Source: Blastobasis lacticolella (taxonomy: Eukaryota; Arthropoda; Insecta; Lepidoptera; Blastobasidae). From it: 64,000 bases of DNA. The stretch is from assembly GCA_905147135.1 (NCBI GenBank), contig LR990042.1, positions 10,159,545 to 10,223,544 on the forward strand. The letters run 5' to 3'. A program made the position numbers and the translations under genes. Positions 12,120 through 24,800 of this stretch are shown piece after piece; the first letter of the stretch is position 1, and the number at the start of each line of letters is the position of its first letter. A model generated the notes under the pieces. It searched no databases. It saw only the letters and a program-made list of their open reading frames with translations, and was not told the origin of the DNA.

Positions 12120-14125
12120 GAGTTGTAACTTGAAACGCCATCGGCTTAACGGAAAAACGTGAAGAATTCGAAACTTTTTGCACATGGATCAATCGATGTA
12201 TCACTGATATCGGAAAAAAGGTTCACATCCGGGACACTTGTTGAATTTAAAGATTATTCGCTCTACACAACTAATCATCCATCTGGTAATAGCCATGGCG
12301 GGATGGCAGCGATAATAAAAAACAAGATCAAACACTACCCAAAGGAATAATTTTGCACTGATAAGATTCAAGCCACAACAGTAGTCATAATAAACAATAA
12401 AATTGAAACTGCGTTATCGACGTACTGCCCTGCGCGACACACAATAACTGCGGTTGGGTTTTAACATATTTCCACAAAATGAGTTCAAGATTCATCTGCG
12501 GTGGTGACTGGAATTCGAAACATGTGCATTGGGGTTCCAGACTGATTAACCCAAGAGGAAGGCAATTGCTCAAAGCTATGGAAAGGAACAAGCTTGTAGT
12601 TTTTACCACCAGATAACTTACCTACTGGCCTACCGACAACCACAAAACCCCAGATTTGTTAGACTTTTTCATAGCGAGAAACATCGATGGTAACTACATA
12701 AGCATCGAACCATGCATAGACCTCTCATCAGATCATTCGCCAGCTTCTCTCAATAGAAACTCGACAATCGCCCATGTAGAACCACCTAACAGAGTTTATC
12801 ACCCAAAAAAGACGGACTGGGATCTGTACCGAAGAATAATATCGCAAGAAATAAATATGAAAACTAAAATTTATACTATTGATGAACTCGTGAATGCTGT
12901 GGAAATGTTTAACGCCACCATCCATAATGCTGCCAACAATACAACAACTCACCACAAAGGCAGACCCCTTAAACACAACATCTATTCAAAAGACATTTAG
13001 GATTAAATACGAAAACGTCGCAGATTGTAAAAAATTTGGCAGTCAAGGAGATTTCCAAGTGATAAAAAATATTTAATGAGTGTTCGGCTGAGCTCTCAAT
13101 CAGCTCTCAACAGCAACTTGCTGGCTTACTTGTCAAGTCTAAGCCCGACAGTGGACACAAACTAATCGCTCTGGAAAGCGACTAAGAAACTAAAGCGCCC
13201 CAAAACACACATTCCACCAATTTGAAAATCCTCTGGAAGCTGGAGTCGATTAGACGAAGTCAAAGCTTCATCTTTTGCAGAACATCTAAGCAACGTCTTC
13301 CAACCTTTCCCACAGTTCTGCAGTGAACATACAGCTGAAGTAACAACGTTCCTGGAATCACCAACACAGATGTGTCTACCCCTCAAAAAGTACAATCCAA
13401 TTGAGCTCTGAAGAGAAATTGAATATATTTAGGAAGGCAAATCCCCAGGATACGATCAGATAGACGCAACCTTGCTGAAACACCTACCGCACAAGGTAAT
13501 AATGAGTTTGGTAAAAATTTTTAACGCCTGTGTAAGGCTAGAGCATTACCCTAGCCAATGGAAGATAGCTCAAGTGGTGATGGTCCCTAAACCAGGCAAA
13601 CCACCTCAAGAAACGACGTCTCGACGTCATAGGTAGATGCCTGGAAAGTCAGAAGTACTGCTCTGCAGCATTCTTAGTTATAAGTCAGGCATTTGACAAA
13701 GTATGGCATCAAAGCCTCATATACAAGATTAAGAAGCAACTACGACACACTTTTATCAACATCTTAAAATCTTATCTTGACAAAAGAAGCTTCCAAGTCA
13801 AACACAATAACGAGTGTTCAATTCTGCGAGAGATAAAATCAGGAGTTCCTCAGGGCAGCATACTGGGACCGACATTGTACCTTATATTCACCGCCTGCCT
13901 ACATCTGAGAACACAACTATAGCAACCTTTGCTGATGACACAGCAGTGCTATCCTCTGACAGCAGTCCGGAAGTGGCTTTAGCGAATTTGCAGACACATC
14001 TAGACAAGGTCTCCACTTGGCTGAATTTGTGGAGAATAAAGGGTTTGCTCATAGAGAAAAAAAATGTATCTACAGAAGCAGAGAAGTACATAACGAGTTT
14101 CAATTCGAGACAAAATGTCACACAT
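12120..14125 (+). pseudogene. Jockey-type LINE ORF2 remnant (endonuclease and reverse transcriptase)
   Basis: Endonuclease pieces are readable: CGGDWNSKHVHWGS near 12,500, TPDLLDFFIARNI at 12,647 and SSDHSPA at 12,727 (the catalytic SDH). An RT remnant follows: SPGYDQIDATLLK near 13,445, a region from about 13,690 with QAFDKVWH, then SGVPQGSILGPTLY at 13,840 and FADDTAVLS at 13,927. Several stops and frameshifts (for example 12,348, 12,616, 13,000 and 13,600) interrupt it. A stretch of the fingers is deleted near 13,610. It is colinear with the gag remnant, so this is one decayed element. Confidence 0.82.
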
Positions 14126-14530
14126 CTCTATAACACACACACTAAGGCAAATGCAGGGACGAAACAAGGCAGCCCATCTGCAGATAAGTTATTTTTTACT
14201 ACGAATTTCTATTCCGTAACGAACAGAAACAAATATGACTTGTAGGTATATTTATATTGTCATTATAATAAAAGTGCAATGAAAGTGCCGACCTAATCGT
14301 TATCACCGTCGTCAGCCTATACACGTCTAAACTACTAGGGGATAGATCTGTCCTCTCATTGAGAGAGAACGGGCAATAGTTTACCACTCAGGCCCAATGC
14401 GGCTTGGCAGACTTCATAATTCGAAATAATCTCTAACATGCAGGTTTTTTCACAATATTTTCCTTCACTGAAAAGAAAATTAAATTTTTTGCATCCAAAT
14501 ATGAATTAGGTATATAATACAAAAGCTATT
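14126..14530. other. Noncoding / LINE tail remains
   Basis: The last open frame of the jockey RT runs out at 14,245. After it I see nothing recognisable. Confidence 0.3.
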
Positions 14531-14531
14531 T

Positions 14532-14588
14532 TCAAAGGTCAGGTGTCTGGGGATCAAACCCACGCCTTGATACCTACCACCGTCATTT
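14532..14588 (+). repeat. Short dispersed repeat, inverted copy at 61.10-61.15 kb
   Basis: AAAGGTCAGGTGTCTGG, then ATCAAACCCACGCC and TACCTACCACCGTC, is matched in reverse complement at 61,100-61,154. The phrase GGTTTGATCCC on the - strand resembles a Pol III B box, so a SINE origin is possible. Confidence 0.5.
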
Positions 14589-14916
14589 CGATACCTACAT
14601 ACCGTGAATACCGTGCCCTCCAGAGGACATCGTCATGAACAAAAAAAATTTATGAAAGGGTTATGTATGTACATAAATATATCAAACAAGCAGCATATTC
14701 TTTATTTTAGGTAGCTACGGCACCTGGGCAGAAGGGACTTGCATATACTTATTATCTTATTCTTCAAAATGTTTACAACACAGCACTTTCAATTTGCAAC
14801 CCAGACATCACCATATCTGGTCTTCAGGAAACCTAAAAGAATAAATAAATAAAAATAAACGTAAATTCTTGATTAATCTGTTTAAGTTTGTTTTAAATGT
14901 CTGAACATTTAAAATA

Positions 14917-15477
14917 TCATTTAGGTACATTTTTGGTACGGAACCCTAATAAATATGAAATTGTGGACCGCTATGTACAATATTTGAGTATTTAAATTCT
15001 ATACAACAAATACTAAATGCGACCCTGTTAACATCGAAATATTTCCATGTCTATTTAGACACCGAAATATAACTCAATTTACCAATAATTTTAAATCTAT
15101 CTTTAATGGCATGTTGTTTTAAGATAAAGATTTCAATTATTGCAAATTCACACTATTACTATGCATAATTTGGCACAGTTTCTAAAATTGATTCACATAA
15201 CTGTGCACTATATTACACCGTTATTTAAATGGTTTGATTTAAATTTGATTAGGAAATTTAAAAAATTTACAACGATGTTTCAAAATAAACGTCTGGTCGT
15301 TTATAGCTAGAGCAACGTGGTGAACGTTCAAAACATTGCGCTCTTCACTTTCTGACAGGCTCTTCACTTTCTATGGGTATAAAAACAATATAAACAGGAT
15401 AGCAAGATTCATAATCACTGTAGAGTGAGCGAACAGGGAATATTTGTGATTTGTGTTTAGTCTGTTATGTCTGTGGT
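14917..15477 (+). repeat. Dispersed repeat family A, copy 1
   Basis: About 560 bp, opening near GTACATTTTTGGTAC and closing near GTGTTTAGTCTGTTATGTC. It is closely matched at 49,039-49,640 (+) and, interrupted by two insertions, at 53,060-60,540 (-). A TATAAAAACA stretch near 15,378 would fit an LTR promoter, but no retroviral-type coding region accompanies any copy. Class undetermined; a solo LTR is one possibility. Confidence 0.75.
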
Positions 15478-15589
15478 AAGTCAGTAGTGGTCTGGAGTTG
15501 TCTATGGGAACGTACGGTGATGCGTTTTCCGTAGCACCCTACAATGCTGCGTTCCAATGTGCTAATCGCCTAAGCTGCTGATTGCACTA

Positions 15590-15640
15590 TGATAAGACCA
15601 CACTAAGTCCGAATCGCTTTAAAAAAAATCTCTGTATGGC
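15590..15640 (+). repeat. Short module shared with 20.35 and 21.0 kb
   Basis: AAGACCACACTAAGTCCGAA and CTCTGTATGGCAACT recur at 20,352-20,372 (first phrase, +) and, inverted, at 21,000-21,060. It leads directly into the GC-rich CGCACCGCA element. Confidence 0.5.
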
Positions 15641-15644
15641 AACT

Positions 15645-15955
15645 AAAGCTACGCGTCGACTAGCCCGCACCGCACGAGCCGCACGCGCCGCACGCATCGC
15701 ATTTCGGGTTGCTTTGTATGAGTTTGTATAGGAGTGCGTTCACTACCCGCACTGGCCGCACCGCACAGCCGCACCGCATTGTCAGTAGTTAGGGATACCA
15801 GCATAAAATGCGGGCGATGCGGACAGGGATACAAGAAGGCGTTATTTGCCTGAAATGGGAGACTAAGTCCTAAAATATTTACCCATAAATATAAGAAAAA
15901 AATTGAATTGTAACTGCACTTCAGTATTTAAGCCTGCTGTAAACTAGGGGGGGGT
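15645..15955. repeat. GC-rich dispersed element, second copy
   Basis: Same module as 9,862-10,180 in the same orientation, starting CGCGTCGACTAGCCCGCACC and containing repeated GCCGCACG units. Colinear over roughly 290 bp with scattered substitutions. Confidence 0.65.
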
Positions 15956-17370
15956 TTGTCACAAACTCCACGCTTGGCACGTAAATCAAAAAACAGCAAA
16001 CGCTGCTGACCAATTTTATAACAAAAGAAATGTCCTGAGCTGGCCTCTAAGACATTAATCTCCTTCCTTGTACGCGTACAACATCTGTGAACTTAATGTG
16101 TTAAACTCTGTCTAAGAAGTTTAGCAACCAGCTAAATTATAAGATTTATTGAAATCAACAAGTAGATACCTAAGCATAACTGATTGAATAATGAGGACCG
16201 TCTGTATACAACAAGATAGGAGCTAAAAGATGGACGTCTTCATTATTCTAAATCAGGTTGATTACTTGTTGATGTCAATCAAGCTTATAATTTCCTAAGT
16301 CGCTTCACTTTTTAGACAGCGTCTAAAGCTATATTCTAATCTGCCTTAATAATTTTATGTAAAATTAAATATAAACAAAGTACCTAAGCCACTAAATATA
16401 CCCCAACAATATGAACATTATCTAAAATATCTAATCCCACATACCCCTAAATTTGTGGAAGAAATCGCTGGGTTGGGTACCCTGAGGGCCGGCCCGTGAC
16501 GTCACACGGATATTAAACTATAGAATTTGCTGCAAATATATTCGACTTTAGAGCCTACTTACAGCTTGAGTCACAATCTATATTTTGTTTCCTTTTTAAT
16601 GGTGCATATGATATGTCTGATAGAGAAGGATATAAGTTGTTAAGTACCCATTCGAACCTTCTGCTATTGCCAATTGTTACTTTTTTTAAATTTGTGACTG
16701 AGAGTTCTAGATTATTGCTCAAAACCAAAGATTTTAGAGCATAGAGCAATCGAAAATATAATCTTCTCTTTTGAAGATATAAATTCTCGTTGACAGTGTT
16801 GCCACATTGGATAATTTTTTCGTCATACTGGAGAAATTGGGAGATAGCGTGTTTTTTGACTTTGGCGAAAAATAAATTAAGGAGCGTTATTTTTATAAAA
16901 CTAGTTTCATACAATAGGCAATATTATATTTGAAATAAATATTTTGACGAAGAATAAATTGAGAACTGGTTGTCATGGAACCATCGCCAATAATTAAACT
17001 GTTTGTTGCTTGAACAGAAGATCTATGGAGTAACTTCAATAATACTTCATTTAACGACCTATAAAGGGCCGGGTATATAGAATGGGTATATAGAAACTAG
17101 ACCTCTGTGATTATTACATATTTATCTTTTGGTACTTGGATGAGGACGTGATTGTCAACACCAACTTCATCTGTTTGTCAAAAGTGACAAGTTTACTAGA
17201 AGGCGACGTTAGTTCTGATTTCGGCCACGTCCAAAATATTCATGAAGGGCTATAATACATACATTCAGCTTGTCAAAAAAATTTATGCTGCTGATGTTGC
17301 TCTATGCCCTCTCATTGAAATTCTGAACGCGTCTCCTTGATTGATAACACACCTCTCCTTGGGAGATACA
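15956..17370. other. Noncoding with one unassigned 119-codon frame
   Basis: The - strand frame 16,555-16,914 is open for 119 codons, is Leu/Lys/Asn-rich and matches no family I recognise. It could be a transposon remnant or chance in AT-rich DNA. Nothing else is identified here. Confidence 0.3.
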
Positions 17371-17510
17371 AAAATGAATGGGTTGACATCGCTGAGTCGG
17401 ACATGAGAGCCAACCGAGGCTTACGACGTGAGGATACCGAACATCAGGCGAATTGGAGAAAAGAAGAAGCAGGATAGGGGTTCCTGGCAGAAGCCAGGAT
17501 TGACTGTTTG
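17371..17510 (+). pseudogene. RTE-like LINE C-terminal coding remnant
   Basis: Reads as EWVDIAESDMRANRGLRRED followed by a diverged ANWRK region. The W-x-x-IAESD-x-x-AN-GLRRED signature also appears on the - strand at 51,880-52,000, and a related [12 protein letters not shown] tail lies at 38,455. This signature is the distal tail of RTE-type LINE polymerases (family assignment inferred). Stops follow within 40 codons. Confidence 0.5.
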
Positions 17511-17653
17511 GATGATGGTCAAGATTATGAATATTGTATCATTTAGATTTCACCCGATTTCTTAGTGGTAAACACTAGATATTATCAATAATTAATTTCA
17601 ATATATTTGATCGTTGGCGACATAGTCGTCTTGTTTTGATATTTTTATAGTGT

Positions 17654-17812
17654 TTAGTGCCAAAAATTTTCTGCCCCATTGACTGCGTCATTTTTTAGTT
17701 CAATTAAATCAATCACCTGAGTCTGAACCCATGCTTGACGTTTTTTAGGTTTACGCTCCTCTTCATCTGCCAACAAACAACCGATAATAATGATATCTTC
17801 ATCAATATCCAT
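17654..17812 (-). pseudogene. PIF/Harbinger-type transposase N-terminal fragment
   Basis: An ATG at 17,812-17,810 opens 52 codons beginning MDIDEDIIIIGCLLADEEE, then KPKKRQAWVQ, closing at a stop at 17,656-17,654. The pattern of acidic residues, EEE, basic patch and WV resembles the start of Harbinger-type nucleases. The catalytic DDE domain is not found downstream. Assignment rests on pattern only; a chance frame remains possible. Confidence 0.35.
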
Positions 17813-19529
17813 TGCAAGATAATAAATGATATGTTAATAAACTGATGATATTGGTGATAAATTTGGAGAGATAACCGTATATTTTTGTTTCTCTTTTTCA
17901 CTTTGAGAGAGGATAATCCTATAACCGACATACAGCAAAGACTTAATTTTTTTTTTGAGAGCACCGAGAACGAGCAGTCAGGGTTACCATCTAAGCATTT
18001 TTTGAGATGTCATTATTAGTACCAAATCATGACACACAGTTGGCAACCCTGCCCGCAATTGCGGTTCGTGTGGTGCGGCCAGTGTGGCCATGCCATCAGC
18101 AACGTCAGCAATATCTCAATGCGATGCGTGCGGCGCGTGCGGCGCGTGCGGCTCTTGCGGTGCGGGCTAGTGGACGCGTACCTTTAAGCCATGTCATTTT
18201 TCCGTCATAGAACGTCATTACAAAGAATTTGACTGACTTGAAAAATATTATTAAGGCGATGGGCACATTGGAACGCAGCAGCAAGGTAGAGGGCGCCACT
18301 CTCTCGGAACATACTAATTGTTAAAACAAACATCTTGCTATAGAAATATATACATTCATTTGAGACACATTAAAAAAGTAATATCTCCATACCTGAGATC
18401 CAACCAGAGGGACTCAACGCTGGGCCTGTTGTAGGATGCATGAGGGGTAACTTGTATTGGAGTATCTTGGTGTGTGTGGGCAACGTAAATAGCAACTCCT
18501 CCCTAGCCCTTACCTGTAGCACGGTCGTGTCTAAACAGTGTGTAGCCCTTGATGTCGATTAAAATATTTTATATTTCTATGGTTTTAAGTGGGTTTCAGT
18601 AATCATCACATATGTCGGTTGTAACTTATAAATCTCGTTTGGCCATTAGGGATTCAAGGTTCGTGTATAAAAACGTAAGTTCTGTTAAGCTGCCAGTTAC
18701 TTTTTTGGAGGTTCTTTACCCTTTATTAATTTGGTGAGTTATTGACATATTTAATAATCAGCGCAGTCTCACCCTGATCAGATCTCTGTTGCAATTCCTG
18801 TCACAGTTTTTGAAGGGAGTCCCTTTGAGCAGGTGTGAGGTCATTTCTAGCCTTCAATCCTGAGGGTAAACGTTTACCATTCTCAAGCACAATAAAAAAT
18901 TTAGGAATTCTCCAAATTGTTTTGATCTTTTCATAAAATTATATTATTTAGGCAAAAATTATTTGAAAACTGAATAACGGAACATCTATCTGACAATCCT
19001 GAAGACCTCACTTCCAGCAACGGCCTATTTGACGCCTTTTTATGTAGAAAGTACAGAATCAAAAACTTATCTGACCCGCAGCCCGACCGCCTAATATTCG
19101 AATAGAACGTTGCCCTCTTCTAGTAATAGAATATATTTACTACATTATTATCAGTTTAGAGCAAGTATATATGATGGGCAAGTATTCAGATATACTACTG
19201 TACTCTACTTAGGATTATAGTCAGAAGGCGATGCATTTCGATCATGATTGCGATCGCGTGGTATTGTTGATGGCTTCCATACGAAAGAGAGAAAAAGAGA
19301 TAATGAAACGATAAAAACGCGGCTATACGAAATATTATCAAGGAACGAAAGATCGTTATAAAAAATCACTGGTAGTTGTGGGACTACTGGTAAACATAGA
19401 CTCATGGGAAAAAGACTACCATTTCTCTTTAGGGGCTAACCCACGTTACGCACAACCGTATGGTGCTGCGTTACAGTGTGCGAATCACCTAAATAATAAT
19501 TTATTATTATAATTTACACCTAAATAAAG

Positions 19530-20335
19530 ATTTATTTTATTTATTTAACTATTTATTGTACACAGCAAAACATACAGTTAAAAACACAATTATAAATGAC
19601 ACAACAGGAAAGAAATTTCTTCCAGCAGGCCTACAGAAGTGAGATGTTACGTGTATTAGTAATTTGTAAGTACTGTAACGCTGTAAATTTATGGTAAATA
19701 AATAAATACGAAACGCAGATACGACGTGCACAGTACAGAATAGAAATAATTATGCTACTAGATACATACACATATACACACATGCTTAAATATATAATGA
19801 ATGCGTACATGCATAATTATATAATAATTTATAAAATAATATACATACATATCTATTTAGGACTAGACAGGGAAAGGTAAGGCTCTTTGACGCACTTTTT
19901 AAAAGTAGGTAGTGACGGACTGTCACGCACCTCATGAGAAAGAGAGTTCCACAGTCTCGCAGCATGCACAGTAAAAGAGTAGAAGAAGAAATCGGAATGA
20001 TGGACGGGGATGGCTAGTGACGTTTTGACATTTGAGCGACAGGGTTTGTCCTGGTCTCGGGAAAAGTGAAAGAGGTTACGGAGATAAGAAGAAGCAGAAG
20101 GATTGTACAGGACATTAAAAAGGGTTGAAAGGATGTGAGCATTCCTGCGGTAACGTATAGAGAGCCACTTGAGCTGTGTTCGGAAACAGGACACGTGGTC
20201 ATACTTACGTAGACCAACGATAAACCTCAAACAAGCATTTTGGAGGCGCTCCAGTGTGTTTAAAAGTTTTTCAGTGACATCCAAATAGCAAGAGTCCGCG
20301 TAGTCAAGAATTGGAAGAAGGAGACACACTTACTT
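19530..20335 (-). pseudogene. CR1/jockey-like LINE 3' end inserted in the inverted repeat
   Basis: On the - strand 20,329-19,853 is open for 158 codons (first codon non-ATG). It reads LLPILDYADSCYLDV, LERLQNACLRFIVGLRKYDH, ARLWNSLSHEVRDS and FKKCVK. This is the thumb and C-terminal tail of a non-LTR reverse transcriptase. A 3' UTR of about 300 bp follows, ending in AAATAAAT-type units near 19,530-19,555. The palm with its catalytic Asp motifs is absent, so the copy is severely 5'-truncated and inert. Confidence 0.8.
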
Positions 20336-20366
20336 AGCGTGGTCCTACAATAGGACCACGCTAAGT
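20332..20366. repeat. Perfect 15-bp hairpin
   Basis: ACTTAGCGTGGTCCT at 20,332-20,346 and AGGACCACGCTAAGT at 20,352-20,366 are exact reverse complements around a 5-nt loop. It sits at the 5' edge of the LINE insertion and reuses the phrase seen at 15,590. Confidence 0.85.
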
Positions 20367-21065
20367 CCGAATCGACTGACATTGGTAGAAATTATAAAGT
20401 GTGGATATAGCAATATCGATTGGATAATCTGTTCTTGTCAGTCATTGCCCATTATTATTTAGGTGATTCGCACACTGAAACGCAGCACCGTACGGTTGTG
20501 CGTGACGTGCGTTAGTGCGTGACATAAAGTTCTTTGAGCTGTCATCGGTTTCTATGTAAATCACTCATAGTCGAACACACTGAAAACGCATCCACGCGCT
20601 TTCGTGCGGATCCGTCGTTTTTTTTTCTTTGACACATATGACACGGGCTGCGGGTCAGATAAGTTTTTGGCGCTGTACTTTCTATATAAAAAGGCGTCAA
20701 ATAGGTCGCTGCTGTGAAGTGAGGTCTCTAGGATTGTCAAATAGGTGTTCCATTTCTCAGTTCACAAATTATTTTTCGCCTACATAATATAATTCTATGA
20801 AATGATTATAACAATTTGGAAAATTTGATTGTATATCAAACAATATAAAAATTACACATATTCCCAAATTTCGCCAGAATGAATGCTGCGTCCCAATGTA
20901 CCAATCGCATTAATAATATTATTCAAGTCAGTCAAATGATTTGTTATGACTTTTATGAATGACGTTCTATGACGGATAAAAGACATGGCATAAGTTGCCA
21001 TACAGAGATTTTTTTTTTTTTTTTTTAAAAGCGTTTCGTACTTTGCGTGGTCTTATTATACTATA

Positions 21066-21724
21066 TTCTATTCTAAGCTTCTCTTGACGGCTCTACTTTG
21101 TTATTCTTTTTGGTGTAGTTTTTGGTCTAACCTCCATAATTTTGGCTCTAGCCTGGCTCTACCATAAAATTAAATTGATCGTCAAAGAGAAATGACATGA
21201 CTTGTTTATATTGCAGTAATCTTTTATAAATTTTTATTAATGTTTTACATTCTTAGATCGATTATACAAGTCTACAATTTACAAAGTATTTGAATTGATT
21301 TTGTAATTTATACTATAGATATATTGCGGATTGTCTTTCGTATATGATACTATAGGTGCTTATTTTTATTTAATTGCATTTAGTTGAATTCAATAAATCA
21401 ATATAATTAGTTGCGTTCACTAGCATCAACAGTACTCTTTAGAAGCAAAAAAAAACTGTAAGGTGCCTGGCAAAGAACATAAAGCATCGACTACTTCCTG
21501 TTACCGTAGAAAAAAAAAGTGGGCACCACCGTTGTCTGTCGTGTATATTCAAACTACGATTTTTAATTATTTGACTGCCAAGCCTGGACATTTTGGAGGA
21601 AATTCAAGACAAATGTGGACTATTACAATATTGAAAAAAATTCACCCCTACAAAACAAAGAAAAGGGGGACACCAAACAGTTATTCATAACATGAACACT
21701 TTTGTTACAGCCAAAATAATTTAG
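21066..21724. other. Upstream region of the transporter gene
   Basis: AT-rich sequence immediately 5' of the first coding exon. AATTTAG ends at 21,724 right before the ATG, so the exon may begin with a splice acceptor and a 5' UTR exon may lie upstream. I could not identify that exon or a promoter. A 75-codon frame at 21,463-21,690 has no recognisable domain. Confidence 0.35.
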
Positions 21725-21825
21725 ATGAGTGAGCCAAGGTTTCGAGAAGTAAATGCTTCCATAGAAGCTGAAAATGCTTATGATCTTAGCGTCGTCAGGA
21801 AAGGTGTGATTCGAAATGCTATAGG
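21725..21825 (+). CDS. Transporter coding exon 1
   Basis: Starts at ATG 21,725 ([20 protein letters not shown]...) and ends with GG before GTAATA (phase 2). It encodes the polar cytosolic N-terminus. The preceding TTTAG resembles a splice acceptor, so the transcript start is probably further upstream. Confidence 0.85.
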
Positions 21826-24800
21826 GTAATATCTATATATTTTTTCATTGTAAGTGTCAGTTCAATAGTAAAAGTAATTATCGCCCATAACATCTACTAT
21901 CATCAATATTTCTATTACATTGAAAAATATTTGATGACCTACTTTAGACCTTTATATGTGCCTGTTTTTAAGTTCAAATTAAACTTACATTTGCTCTTGT
22001 ACCTACTCCCATTTACTGCCAATATTTATAATTTTTCGACCGTTTTCAGTTTTTTAATAGCAGTCGAGGTTTTAATTAATAATATTTTTTAGGACCTCAG
22101 CCACTGTTGTACATTTAATAAAAGCAACTCTTGGTTCCGGGGTGCTTGGCGGTCATGTGGCTTTTATGTACGCTGGTTGGTTCGCAGGAGTTATTCTAAG
22201 CGTTCTAGTAGGAGTGTACATGTTAATTTGTTTGATCGTAAGTTATGTATTCTATATACTTACTCGTATTTTTGTAGTGGGCACCTAGGACCTAACTTTT
22301 TGTACAGGCTAGAACCGTTTCCGCTCCGATTGCAAATGTCCTGGAGGGCTAAGATGAACACTCCACTGTGGAAATATTCCATTTTCTAAGTGAATTCACC
22401 AACCTTTCCATTTTTATCCTTCGGGTAAGGAATCCTAAGAAAATAATTACTTTCGTAAATACCTCCTGTCCTTTCTGCTTTAAGATGACTGTCTCATGAA
22501 ATAACTCTTCCGAGGATTTCGTTCGTTTTCTGAAAGGACAGTGGATTTAGTTATAAATCTTAGCCCCCCTGGACGACGGTGACCACTTTCCATCAGGTGG
22601 ACTCTAGCTAGATAATAAATATACTGTAATTGAAACAAACTGGTATTTCTAAAACCTATTTTGTCTGACAGGGACTTGTTGGGCAATGTTGTTAGCCCCT
22701 GTTCGGTTTCCTCATGGCTTTTCTTTCTTTGTTGGTTTTTGGGGCTTTTCGCGTGTAGTGTCAGCCATCCTCCTCCGATAGGCAGGCAGTACTTGTGAGC
22801 ATCCAATTCTTTGGGTCGTGAAGACACTGCTTTCGATCGTTGTAAAATAATTTTTGAGTATTCACTTATCATAAAATCATAAGGTTAATCGCTTCGCGTG
22901 CGCAGACGGTCTACTTCATGCTTGTACTACACTGTCTCTAGTAACTGTTATGTTACCAATGGTAAGGACTATCAAAACTGGTTAACTAGCTGTAAAACAT
23001 CGTTTACTTCCTTATAAATTGCTACTTTTCTCACTTCTGCAAGTTTCTTTCTTTAAATTGTCGCACCAGAAACACAAGCCCCTCAAATGTTTTGCTTTAT
23101 AGATTTGAGCCTTGCATGTAATGAGATGACCAGAGCAATGTAAATTACTTTTAGCCACTGCTTGCATTGTTTATATTTTATTGTATTTGAGGCATTTATC
23201 TGTATAATTGTTAAATATATGACGGATGCGGTTAATGGTATGGAATCATGTGGTCAATAGTCCGGACTCATGTGGTCAATAGTACGGACTCATGACGAAG
23301 AAAACGGAAGTGGGAGTGCGCCCTCTGGTGGGGCGTGCTGACAGAGTCTCGACGGCCATTCTTGGTGCGACCGCCGCCGAGGAGTGACGCGTCTTGAAAC
23401 TGTCTCCACATTTCGTTCATAGAAAGTGTTATTTACGTTTGAAAATAAAGTAATTTTAAAATGACCTTTGAAATAAGAAAGTTAATTACTTCAACTGCCT
23501 ATATTGTGATACTGCTCTGATTTCAAGTGAAATTATAAGTGATGTGCAAAAATGAAATGGAATAAATACAGTGGAGTAAATGTGAACCTTTTCTTTAATT
23601 TATCTGAACGAATACGATCTAATACTGATATCACCACCCTGATGACAATGATCCTGATACAACCCTTTCCTTCACGCGACGACATCAGAAGCGGTGATGA
23701 CGAACGTAACGCCCAAGAGATGGTATGATGAAAAGCGACAATGAAAATGCAGATACGCTTCGTGGAAGCTTAATAATAAAAGGAAAGTGATTACTCGATC
23801 CAGTTGAGTTGCCTACATTAAAATATAAGATGATTAAACACGTTCAAAGCGCAGCCAAGAGTCCAAACACCCCGAGATATAAGACAAAGACTTCGTCAGA
23901 GAGATTGGGGGATTTATAAAGTAAACAACAAATCATCTGAACCAAATGGGTCATGGTCAAGGCAGACCCCGGGCCTTCGAGAGCACCACTGGGATATTGA
24001 CACCATTATTAAAAATCAAGTGAAAATTACTATGGACGGCATTTAGGTATGGTTTCTTTGTTTTTGCGAAATTTAATTTAGATTACTCATGTAAAATATG
24101 TTCCTCTTTTAATAAAAAAAAGTGTTAGTTCAATCATTTGCGTAGTTCTAAATTAGCCAGCTAAAGTTTATTCAATGACTTTAAAGTAAATGCTTAGATT
24201 TAGGGTCATTTAGCAGTGTGGTTTGACATCATAATTAAATTAATTGCTTAGATTTCTGCAGATTAAATTCAATCAAACGATTAAAAACGTTAAGTATTAT
24301 TTTTTTATTTTTTAAGATTTAATAACACAATTATTTTCTTCTATTGCATAACAATGGTGTACAGCGGTTCGCTTCACCTTCGAGAACAACATTGCAATGC
24401 AACGCTGGACTGAAAGCCTCAACGTGATTGTTTTAACATGGGACGATGGTAGACAATCTGCGAGTGTTGCGTACATGACTGAGAAATGACGTGATATTAA
24501 CAGTTCCTTTCTATCTGGTGAGTTCTATACATAATTATTATTTGGTAAAAACCTGTGCTGAAAAGAGGCTCTCTAGCGGATTTTAGGAGTTATAGTTTGC
24601 TAATTTAAAAAGGTATTCTGACAGAAACACTATTGATACCCTTAGTAGAGAGAAGGGCAGGTTTATTTGTATCTTTAGTGAAACTATAAATAGAAAGAAT
24701 GTAAACAAAACAAAAATGTCAGTTACATGCAGTGTTACAAATTGTTGGTATAGATGTCAAAAACTACTGCCAAGTTTAATAAATGTTAGCTTTTGCGAGT

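Larger units (their letters stand above)
18055..21065. repeat. Interrupted inverted-repeat structure, about 3 kb
   Basis: Three pairs of segments lie in mirror order. 18,185-18,295 pairs with 20,880-21,010. 18,905-19,085 pairs with 20,645-20,830. 19,440-19,505 pairs with 20,450-20,525. The left arm starts with the GC-rich CGCACCGCA head. Arms have unrelated inserts (for example 18,300-18,900) and the centre carries a LINE 3' end on the - strand. It is best read as an old DNA element with long inverted repeats. Confidence 0.65.

Noticed and set aside
16555..16914. 119-codon - strand ORF as a host gene
   Set aside because: No family resemblance, no supporting exons and AT-driven residue content; left only as a note.
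22241..22389. Alternative exon 3 directly after exon 2 ([14 protein letters not shown]...)
   Set aside because: It does not resemble SLC36 transporters and ends in a stop. The exon at 34,644-34,774 has the right sequence and phase.
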